A stretch of DNA of 9,421 bases. Origin: a bacterium. Lineage in GTDB: Bacteria; Eremiobacterota; Eremiobacteria; Baltobacterales; Baltobacteraceae. Each line of letters starts with the position of its first letter. Position 1 is the first letter of the stretch. The position numbers and the translations under genes are program-made. Below the pieces are notes generated by a model. That model saw nothing but the letters and a program-made list of their open reading frames with translations. It ran no database searches and had not been told where the DNA came from. The stretch is from positions 1-9,421 of the forward strand of contig JAJXVC010000062.1 in assembly GCA_021782295.1 (NCBI GenBank), in the 5' to 3' direction. This document shows positions 1 through 5,704 of this stretch, in pieces.

Positions 1-618
1 GGAGAGCGCGGCGCATAGAGCGAGCGTGCGCAGCCAGCGTTGGCGCGCGAGCGAGGCGACGGCGAGAGCGATCGGAACGATGACGAGCACGTAACCGGCG
101 AGTTCGCCCGGAAGAATGAAGCTCCCCACTGCGCGTCCATGCTGGGCGGCATAGATCGCCGCCGGTCTATGGAGCAACACCGCCGCGATAGCGACGATGA
201 AAGCCAAGGTCGCCGACCCCAGAAGCGCGCCGAAAATAATCGTCGGAGCGCTGGAATCGCTATAGCTCGCGTTGACGCCGACATGCCAAAGGATGCCCAG
301 TAAGAAAATCGCTAGGAAGAGTATGCCGTAGAATGGGGCAAAGCCGAGTAAGGCCGAGAGCAACGCAGCAGCAAGCCAGATCGAGAGCGCCGGGAGCATC
401 GGTTGCTCGACGCGTTCTGAAAAAATCAGCAGCGAACCCGCGATGACGCCGAGCACGCCCATTGCTACCAAGATCGCCGGTGCAACGGCGGGCGGGATCA
501 AAGAAACTCCCGGAACGCTCGCCGGCGTAAGCGTAATAAACGTCGGGAAGAGCGGCAAACAGGCGAATGCCGTCGCCGCAACGATCGCGAGGGCGCGTTT
601 TACGGAAGCCCGAGACAC
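1..618 (-). CDS. O-antigen ligase/polymerase-like polytopic membrane protein (N-terminal part)
   Basis: Partial: 206 codons from a GTG at 618-616 run off the left edge. The start is supported by AAAGGG at 631-626, 7 nt upstream, and it overlaps the end of the preceding gene by 19 nt. The translation is very hydrophobic, with candidate membrane helices near residues 8-30, 44-66, 74-92, 95-115, 125-149 and 172-191, and a further one entering the edge. Residues 161-176 (GRAVGSFILPGELAGY) resemble the RAxGTFxxPNxLAGY stretch that I associate with the Wzy/WaaL O-antigen ligase family (PF04932). Such proteins sit in the inner membrane and join or polymerise undecaprenyl-linked glycans on the periplasmic face, which would suit a lipid A operon. 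The catalytic large periplasmic loop lies outside the window, so ligase cannot be told from polymerase, and a related bactoprenol glycan enzyme is possible. Confidence 0.62.
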   Translation of the reverse strand, partial: MSRASVKRALAIVAATAFACLPLFPTFITLTPASVPGVSLIPPAVAPAILVAMGVLGVIAGSLLIFSERVEQPMLPALSIWLAAALLSALLGFAPFYGILFLAIFLLGILWHVGVNASYSDSSAPTIIFGALLGSATLAFIVAIAAVLLHRPAAIYAAQHGRAVGSFILPGELAGYVLVIVPIALAVASLARQRWLRTLALCAALS

Positions 619-1745
619 AACGCCGCCCTTTCTGCGATCCGCCTTGCCGCGCCGGGCGCCCCCATCCGCTCGCGCCCGATATCACCCATACGTTTGCGTC
701 GTTCTCGATCAGCAAGCAGCACCGCAAGTTGTTCGCCCGCGAAGCGTGGATCGCTCGACACCATCAGCATTGCATCGCCGAGCAACGCGCGTTGTCGCAT
801 GCGATACCACCGCTCGGCCCGCGTGCGCCCGTCGTCGATCGCGGCTACCGCGATACCCGCTGCTGCCGCAGCTTCATTCGCCGTGCCGGCCTGCCCGAAG
901 ACGAGCGAGGCATGTGCGAGGAGCCCGCCGACGCCTGCTCGCCACAGCAATATTCGCGTATTGTCGCGCTTGAAAAACGGTGCCGGCTCAGCTTCCGTAT
1001 AGCGCCAACCATCAGCGACGAGCCGCGCGATAAATCGCTGCGCATCGAGGCGTGGCGCAACCGAGAGTGCGCCGACGATATTTGCACCGTGCCGACGCGC
1101 TTGGGCGAATGCCGCGGCAAGCGCGCTCGCTTCTTCGTATGCGCCCTCGCGACTACCGGGAAGAAGCAGCACGAGCTCTTCATCGGGCGGGAGATGGAGA
1201 TCGACGATCGTATCGCGGTCGTGGAGATCGACAATCGCATTCGCCGCGTCGACCGCATCGAGCCCGCGCGCGCGACAATCCTCCGCGGTCGCTCGGTCGC
1301 GGACGAACACGTACTCCGCGGCGCGCATCGTTCGCAACTCCATCGGTCCGTATCGAGCAACGTTCACGCTCTTTGCCGTGCCCACGAAAATCGTGCGCGC
1401 TCGCATTTTCAGCGCCATAAAGAGCGCAAAGGTATCGCCGACGGCTATTACGAGATCGTAGCATCCGTGCTGCGCGCGCAAAAAGCGCAGTTGACGGATC
1501 GTGAGCCCCAGCAGCCCTCCGGCGATATCGTTGAAAATGTTGCGTATGTTGAACATTGCGATCAGTCCGCCGCTGGGCAGCGCCGCGCGCGGCCCGACGA
1601 CGTTCGCCTCCGCCGTCGATTGCGGCGCACCGACGAGCGGAAAATGATCGAGGACGACCCCGGGAATGCGTTCGTGCAATGCGATCGCAATGCGCTGCGC
1701 GATCGCGACTTCACCGTTCCCGTTGCTGACGAGTAATACGCGCAT
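600..1745 (-). CDS. LpxB-like GT-B protein (lipid-A-disaccharide synthase-related family)
   Basis: 381 aa, starting at ATG 1745-1743 with GGAG at 1753-1750, 4 nt upstream, and only 1 nt after the phosphoesterase stop. The N-terminus SNGNGEV (7-13) replaces the GExSGD loop of LpxB. VGD (102-104) sits where LpxB has its catalytic-region Asp. LLPGSRE (194-200) is a perfect LpxB-type phosphate/UDP-binding loop, and GQAGTANEA (284-292) matches the SGTA-LE segment of the C-terminal Rossmann domain. The NGxGE start plus AGTAxE pattern is what I recall for the 'lipid-A-disaccharide synthase-related' family (TIGR03492) of Cyanobacteria and Deinococcus, whose function is not settled. It is probably a cytoplasmic or membrane-associated glycosyltransferase, or an NDP-sugar enzyme of the same fold. 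It is a paralogue, not a duplicate, of the lpxB three genes upstream; the acceptor is unknown. Confidence 0.75.
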   Translation of the reverse strand: MRVLLVSNGNGEVAIAQRIAIALHERIPGVVLDHFPLVGAPQSTAEANVVGPRAALPSGGLIAMFNIRNIFNDIAGGLLGLTIRQLRFLRAQHGCYDLVIAVGDTFALFMALKMRARTIFVGTAKSVNVARYGPMELRTMRAAEYVFVRDRATAEDCRARGLDAVDAANAIVDLHDRDTIVDLHLPPDEELVLLLPGSREGAYEEASALAAAFAQARRHGANIVGALSVAPRLDAQRFIARLVADGWRYTEAEPAPFFKRDNTRILLWRAGVGGLLAHASLVFGQAGTANEAAAAAGIAVAAIDDGRTRAERWYRMRQRALLGDAMLMVSSDPRFAGEQLAVLLADRERRKRMGDIGRERMGAPGAARRIAERAALCLGLP

Positions 1746-1746
1746 A

Positions 1747-2475
1747 CTACTCCGGCTCGCCGAGGAGCGGCAACAACTCGAAATTACCTATGCGAAGGCG
1801 TCGCGATCCCGCATCGTATTCGAGGTCGGTTTGCGAAACATACCGTGCGTAAGGCCCTGCATGGACGATCGGCACCTCGCCGACATACTCCGGCGCGAAC
1901 AGCGTGTCGTGGCTATGCCCACCGAGGATCAGGTCGATACCCTCCACCGCTGCGGCTAAACGGCGATCCATCGCAAGCCCGAGATGCGAGAGCACGACGA
2001 GCGACTCCCCGGCTGGAAGACGCTGCGCGTAGTCGCGCACGACCTCGATCGGGTCGAGGAACCGCCAACCGAAAATGCGCTCCCATGGGCTGCCCACCGG
2101 ATACTGCGTGACGAGCAGACCGAGAAAATGCGTCGGTCGTTCCAACGGCAACACCAGCTCGGTACGAAAGGGAAGCGTGCGTCCCTTGGTATCGACGAGA
2201 TTGCTGCAAAGCAGCGGGTGTTTCATCATTGCGGCGCGCGCCCGAACCGCTCCGAAGAGATAGTGGAACTCGCGATTCCCCATTGCTTGCAGGTCGTATC
2301 CCGCGGCGTCGATTTCGGCGACGATCGGTTCGTCGCGGCGATAGATCGTTTGACTGCCGCGCAGCGAATCGCCGCAGTCGACCAGCAGACCCGGTGCGCG
2401 TTGACGCAACGCTGCAAGCCGAGGCGCAAAGCCCTGTCGGTCGTGCATATCCGAGGTGTGATAGATGCGCATCAT
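1747..2475 (-). CDS. UshA-type calcineurin-like metallophosphoesterase, candidate UDP-diacylglucosamine pyrophosphatase
   Basis: 242 aa. It starts at ATG 2475-2473 in an ATGA overlap with the lpxB stop, with AAGGG at 2484-2480. The metallophosphoesterase ligand set is complete: D9-x-H11, GD at 35-36, N67, H164 (LSHLG) and GGHSH at 185-189. Flanking sequence (LLVDCGDSLRGS, CSNLVD, LILGGHSHD, VPIVHAGPYARY) places it with the 5'-nucleotidase/UshA N-terminal domain. There is no signal peptide, no membrane helix and no C-terminal UshA nucleotide-binding domain, so a cytoplasmic enzyme is likely. The usual GNHEFD is GNREFH (66-71): both His and Asp of the UshA catalytic dyad are replaced, and the Arg matches the GNRD motif of LpxH. 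Lipid A synthesis needs a UDP-2,3-diacylglucosamine pyrophosphatase between LpxD and LpxB, and no LpxH, LpxI or LpxG is otherwise visible. This makes it a good candidate; a nucleotidase role is the alternative. Confidence 0.85.
   Translation of the reverse strand: MMRIYHTSDMHDRQGFAPRLAALRQRAPGLLVDCGDSLRGSQTIYRRDEPIVAEIDAAGYDLQAMGNREFHYLFGAVRARAAMMKHPLLCSNLVDTKGRTLPFRTELVLPLERPTHFLGLLVTQYPVGSPWERIFGWRFLDPIEVVRDYAQRLPAGESLVVLSHLGLAMDRRLAAAVEGIDLILGGHSHDTLFAPEYVGEVPIVHAGPYARYVSQTDLEYDAGSRRLRIGNFELLPLLGEPE
2472..2475 (-). promoter_or_regulatory. ATGA translational-coupling junction, lpxB to phosphoesterase
   Basis: The ATG of the phosphoesterase (2475-2473) and the TGA of lpxB (2474-2472) share bases, and the ribosome-binding site AAGGG (2484-2480) lies inside the lpxB coding end. 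This arrangement usually couples translation and yields matched amounts of the two proteins, in keeping with consecutive pathway steps. Confidence 0.75.
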
Positions 2476-3590
2476 CGCACCCTTGCCGCTTCAAGCGCGT
2501 AGCGCGCGCAACGATCGAGCGCATCGGCGGGCCCGAGAGCATCGCGGAGAGCATCGACCGAACGATACCATTCCTCGGGAGCGCGCAAGATGCGCTCCAT
2601 CGCGGCGGCTAGTTCCGCCGGGGTCGCTCGCTCTTGCAGCAACTCCGGAATCGCTTCGCGGTCGAGAATCAGATTCGGTAACGTGATGTACGGGCGACGC
2701 ATCAGGCGACGCGCGTGCGCAGCGAGCAACGGCGTGATCGCGTAAAGGGCGATCGTCGGCACGTTGCTCAGCGTCGTCTCCAAAACCGCCGTGCCCGATG
2801 CCACCCATGCAGCATCGGCATCGCGGATCGCCGTTTGCAACCCGTCGACGATTTCCGTCCCCTCGACGTCCCGGAAGACCTTCTCTAAGAGCGTCCGCGC
2901 CGCGGCGTCGGAGGCACCAACGCGGGCACGAACGCGCGGCCGCGTACGCCGAACCAACGCGAGTGCCTCACGCAGACGCGGGGCAAGCCGCGCTATTTCG
3001 TCGCGTCGGCTTCCGGGCAGCAGCGCGAGCGTGCCGCCATCGCTTGGTGGAGCGATGCGTTGCGGACGCGAGGCAATGCGCGGCGCGAGCGGGTGGCCGA
3101 AGAACGCAATCGGCAGGTTCAACGAATGATAAAACGCCTCTTGGTGCGCAAATCCCGTGAGCGGGAACGCCCGCGCTGCAACCGCACGCGCCGGGCCCGG
3201 ATCGTCGAGCCACGCACCCGGCGGAAAAAGATAGAGAATCGGCCCGACGTAACGATATTTGTCGCGAAGCTCTTTTGCCAATCGAACGTTAAAGGCACCA
3301 AAATCGACGAGAACGACGAGGTCCGGCGGCGCGGCCGCAAGATCGCGCGCGCATTTCCACATCTCGCGCAGCAATTTCGGAATACGCGGAATTGCAGCGA
3401 GTGGTCCGAGGCTCGCCCAGCCGGTGTGATCGGCGTAGAGATCCCAGCCTGCAGCGCGCATACCCTCGGCACCGATTCCGGAAAAACGGAGCGCGGGGTC
3501 CGCAGCGCGCATCGCTTCACCCAATGCGAGTGCAGCGAACTCTCCCGACGGCTCACCGGTCGAGAAAAAAATCCGTCGCGGCGAGATCAC
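2472..3590 (-). CDS. lpxB: Lipid-A-disaccharide synthase, divergent active-site loop
   Basis: 372 aa, close to the 382 aa of E. coli LpxB. GTG start at 3590-3588, 9 nt after lpxA. LpxB condenses UDP-2,3-diacylglucosamine with lipid X to form the beta-1,6 disaccharide 1-phosphate at the cytoplasmic membrane face. Conserved features: TGEPSGE (11-17; GExSGD loop with E for the last D), D96 in LVDFGAFN (equivalent to the functionally important D98 of E. coli), FFGHPL (163-168), LLPGSR (190-195), SGTAVLE (265-271), and YITLPNLIL with PELLQE (301-320), which aligns closely with the E. coli C-terminal domain. Odd: the usual SPSVWAWR-R and FPFE motifs are replaced here by PPGAWLDDPGPAR (123-135) and FAHQ (147-150), and the Asp after GHPL is missing. 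Position after lpxA supports LpxB, but the catalytic cleft is divergent. Confidence 0.88.
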   Translation of the reverse strand: MISPRRIFFSTGEPSGEFAALALGEAMRAADPALRFSGIGAEGMRAAGWDLYADHTGWASLGPLAAIPRIPKLLREMWKCARDLAAAPPDLVVLVDFGAFNVRLAKELRDKYRYVGPILYLFPPGAWLDDPGPARAVAARAFPLTGFAHQEAFYHSLNLPIAFFGHPLAPRIASRPQRIAPPSDGGTLALLPGSRRDEIARLAPRLREALALVRRTRPRVRARVGASDAAARTLLEKVFRDVEGTEIVDGLQTAIRDADAAWVASGTAVLETTLSNVPTIALYAITPLLAAHARRLMRRPYITLPNLILDREAIPELLQERATPAELAAAMERILRAPEEWYRSVDALRDALGPADALDRCARYALEAARVR

Positions 3591-3599
3591 CGGCCGCTC

Positions 3600-4376
3600 T
3601 TATTTGAGGATGCCGCGGCTCGAATCGTTTGGCGGCTCCTCCAAGAAAGCTACGAAGGTCCGCCCCGCATCGGTCGACACGCGCTCTTTCATCTTTTCGA
3701 CGGCTTGTGAAACGTTCAAATTCGCTTTGTAGAGCAAATCGTGGAAGGCGCGGAGCTCGTTACGGTCTTCGACGGAAAATTGGGCGCGTCGCAACCCAAC
3801 GCTGTTGAGCCCGTACACCTCAGCCGGATTGCCCTCAACTAAAAGAAAGGGCGGAACATCTTTCGTCACCTTGCTCGCGCCGCCGAGCATCGCGTAATCG
3901 CCGATGCGCGTAAACTGGTGAACGCCGGCCATACCGCCGATGGTAACATGATCGCGCACGACGACGTGCCCTGCAAGTTGCGCGAGGTTACTCATCGTCA
4001 CATGATTTCCGACGACGCAGTTATGCGCGATATGAACGTATGCCAGCAGCAGACAGTCGTCGCCCACCGCCGTCACTTCTTCGCTACCGGTTGCGCGCTG
4101 GATGCTAACGTACTCGCGAATCGTCGTGCGATTTCCGATGCGCGTGTACGCGCGTTCGCCGTGATACTTACGATCTTGCGATGCGGCTCCGATTGTCGTG
4201 AACGGATAGATCGTACAATCGTCGCCGATCGCCGTCCAACCGTTTATGACCACGTGCGCCTGCAAGAGCGTTCGCTCGCCGATAGAAACGTGCTTTCCGA
4301 CCACGCAATAGGGGCCGATCTCTGCGCCTCGGCCGATGCGCGCTTCGGGGTGAACGATTGCCGTAGGGTGGATCAT
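3600..4376 (-). CDS. lpxA: UDP-N-acetylglucosamine O-acyltransferase
   Basis: 258 aa, almost the E. coli length (262). ATG at 4376-4374 with AGGA at 4384-4381, overlapping the fabZ stop. LpxA transfers a beta-hydroxyacyl chain from ACP to the 3-OH of UDP-GlcNAc, the first lipid A step, in the cytoplasm. The left-handed beta-helix hexapeptide repeats start at MIHPTAIVHPEARIG and continue to about residue 170. Key residues by alignment with E. coli: H115 and catalytic H118 in HIAHNC (equivalent to H122/H125), LAGHV (134-138), GGMAGVHQF (147-155) and DVPPF (173-177). The C-terminal helical domain (about 195-258) is complete. The 'hydrocarbon ruler' position equivalent to E. coli G173 is Gly (G166), which leaves the acyl pocket open and suggests a chain of about C14 rather than the short chain set by a bulky residue. 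Confidence 0.96.
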   Translation of the reverse strand: MIHPTAIVHPEARIGRGAEIGPYCVVGKHVSIGERTLLQAHVVINGWTAIGDDCTIYPFTTIGAASQDRKYHGERAYTRIGNRTTIREYVSIQRATGSEEVTAVGDDCLLLAYVHIAHNCVVGNHVTMSNLAQLAGHVVVRDHVTIGGMAGVHQFTRIGDYAMLGGASKVTKDVPPFLLVEGNPAEVYGLNSVGLRRAQFSVEDRNELRAFHDLLYKANLNVSQAVEKMKERVSTDAGRTFVAFLEEPPNDSSRGILK

Positions 4377-4382
4377 GGTATC

Positions 4383-4859
4383 CTACGCCGTTAGAACCGA
4401 TGCTTCGGCACCGTAGACGCGTGGATCGGGGGCGATCGAGAACATCAGCTCGGCAGAGCAAACGTATTCGCCGTCAACGCTCGCCTCGGCTTCAACCCAG
4501 CCGATATTGCGACGATGCCGCGTTAATCGCACCTCCATCATCAAGCGATCTCCGGGTATGACCGGACGACGGAATTTTGCATGATCGATACCGGCGAGAT
4601 AGGGCGTTTTACGAGCGAACTCGCCGGGCTCCATCACCACGCAGCCACCGAGCTGCGCCATCGCCTCGAGCATGTAGACGCCGGGCAGCAACGGATTGCT
4701 GGGAAAGTGTCCGGTAAAGACGGGCTCGTTGAACGTAACGTTCTTGTAGCCACGCGCGCGCACCATCGGTTCGAGTTCGAGGATGCGATCGATCAAGAGC
4801 AGCGGGAAGCGGTGCGGCAAAATTTCAAGAATCTGCCGAATGTCCATCTCGTTTGTCAC
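4383..4859 (-). CDS. fabZ: (3R)-hydroxyacyl-ACP dehydratase
   Basis: 158 aa from GTG 4859-4857. This start forms a GTGA overlap with the lpxC stop and has GGAGG at 4874-4870, 10 nt upstream. The alternative ATG at 4847-4845 (154 aa) begins at the common MDI-start of the family but has no good ribosome-binding site. FabZ dehydrates beta-hydroxyacyl-ACP in fatty acid elongation, and so competes with LpxA and LpxD for the same substrate; its place in the lipid A operon links membrane lipid and LPS supply. Visible features: the hot-dog fold N-terminus ILEILPHRFPLLLIDRI (10-26), catalytic H51 in FTGHFP, catalytic E65 in MLEAMAQ, and the KFRRPVIPGD strand (95-104). The C-terminal tail after SIAP (141-144) is slightly extended. 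It is a separate gene, not an LpxC-FabZ fusion as in Bacteroidetes. Confidence 0.95.
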   Translation of the reverse strand: MTNEMDIRQILEILPHRFPLLLIDRILELEPMVRARGYKNVTFNEPVFTGHFPSNPLLPGVYMLEAMAQLGGCVVMEPGEFARKTPYLAGIDHAKFRRPVIPGDRLMMEVRLTRHRRNIGWVEAEASVDGEYVCSAELMFSIAPDPRVYGAEASVLTA

Positions 4860-4874
4860 GATGAAGAGGCCTCC
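4856..4874 (-). promoter_or_regulatory. GGAGG ribosome-binding site and GTGA junction deciding the fabZ start
   Basis: On the minus strand GGAGG (4874-4870) is followed, after 10 nt, by GTGA (4859-4856), in which the fabZ GTG overlaps the lpxC TGA. The same GTGA arrangement occurs at 7149-7146 in this operon. The downstream ATG at 4847 is preceded only by a GAG immediately next to it, so the GTG start is favoured. Confidence 0.6.
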
Positions 4875-5695
4875 GAGAGCGGCTTGGAAAGCAATCGTTC
4901 GCGCAAGCGCGACGACATACGAGCGTGCAACGCGTGCCCGCTCTTCACGGCAACGATCTCGCACTGTGGCCAAGCGCCGACGAGGGCGAGATCGCCGATC
5001 AAATCAAGCATTTTATGGCGGACGACTTCGTTCGACCAGCGCAGCGTTTGCAGCGGGCCGTCCGGACCGAAAACGACCGCATTTTCCAGCGAACCACCCT
5101 GGGCGAGCCCGCGTGCGCGGAGTGCCTCAACTTCGTGGAGGTAGCCGAACGTGCGCGCGCCCGCGATTTCGCGTGCATAGGTCGATTCGTCGAGCGTCAA
5201 CGCCAGATACTCCGAGCCGACCGGGTGTGGAAAATCGACGATGCATCGCAACGAAAAATGTTTCGCGGGAAGCGCGACGATCAGACGGTCGCCGTCGCGT
5301 TCGACGATCGGTTCCTCAAGCGATATGGTGGCGCGTTGCACGGCGAGATCCCGGACGCCGACGCGTTCGATCTGCCCAACGAACCACTGCGCGCTCCCAT
5401 CGACGACCGGAACCTCCGGCCCGGATATCACGATCCGCGCATTTCCGACCTGCATGCCGAGAAGCGCCGAGAGCAAGTGCTCCACCGTGGAGACCGTCGT
5501 ACCGTTCATCCCGAGTACCGTCGCACGCGACGTTTCGACGACGTTTTCGGCCAAGGCGGGAATCTCGACGCCGTCACGCACGAAGGTGATGCCCGCCCCT
5601 GCCGCGGCAGGCGCCACCTCGACGTTCACTTGTGCACCCGTATGGAGCGCGACGCCGGAAAAATGAAACGATGAAGCGAGTGTTTTTTCAGTCAC
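4856..5695 (-). CDS. lpxC: UDP-3-O-acyl-N-acetylglucosamine deacetylase
   Basis: 279 aa (E. coli 305). GTG start at 5695-5693, 9 nt after lpxD, with only a weak ribosome-binding site. LpxC is the zinc deacetylase for the committed step of lipid A synthesis, in the cytoplasm. Zinc ligands and catalytic residues are all present: E72-H73 in STVEHL, the general base motif plus first zinc His; H227 and D231 in VRHKMLD; H254 in KSGHAL, the catalytic His. Other family signatures are VALHTG (15-20), VPVVDGSA (95-102) and RTFGYLHEVE with GLAQGGS (181-202). The protein ends about 25 residues after H254, shorter than proteobacterial LpxC; the extended tail that mediates FtsH degradation in E. coli has no clear counterpart. 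lpxC lies beside lpxD and fabZ, unlike in Proteobacteria, where it sits in the division cluster. Confidence 0.96.
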   Translation of the reverse strand: MTEKTLASSFHFSGVALHTGAQVNVEVAPAAAGAGITFVRDGVEIPALAENVVETSRATVLGMNGTTVSTVEHLLSALLGMQVGNARIVISGPEVPVVDGSAQWFVGQIERVGVRDLAVQRATISLEEPIVERDGDRLIVALPAKHFSLRCIVDFPHPVGSEYLALTLDESTYAREIAGARTFGYLHEVEALRARGLAQGGSLENAVVFGPDGPLQTLRWSNEVVRHKMLDLIGDLALVGAWPQCEIVAVKSGHALHARMSSRLRERLLSKPLSEASSS

Positions 5696-5704
5696 GAAAT
5701 AAAT

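Noticed and set aside
260..727. 155-codon minus-strand open frame
   Set aside because: It crosses the end of the LpxB-like gene and the start of the ligase-like gene in a different frame; both neighbours have good motifs and ribosome-binding sites.
567..1736. 389-codon plus-strand open frame
   Set aside because: It lies exactly antisense to the LpxB-like gene, and its translation is Arg-rich with no domain pattern. It is a shadow frame of GC-rich codon usage.
2472..3590. LpxI (DUF1009) hidden between lpxA and lpxB, as in Negativicutes
   Set aside because: Only 9 nt separate the lpxA stop from the lpxB start, so there is no room for another gene.
3060..3710. 216-codon plus-strand open frame crossing the lpxA/lpxB junction
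   Set aside because: It covers the ends of two convincing minus-strand genes and is compositionally Arg-rich, with no motif.
4383..4973. Longer fabZ form starting at ATG 4973
   Set aside because: It would add about 38 residues overlapping lpxC in another frame that match no FabZ N-terminus; the GTG at 4859 or ATG at 4847 fits the family.
4925..5674. 249-codon plus-strand open frame
   Set aside because: It is antisense to lpxC, which has every catalytic residue on the other strand.
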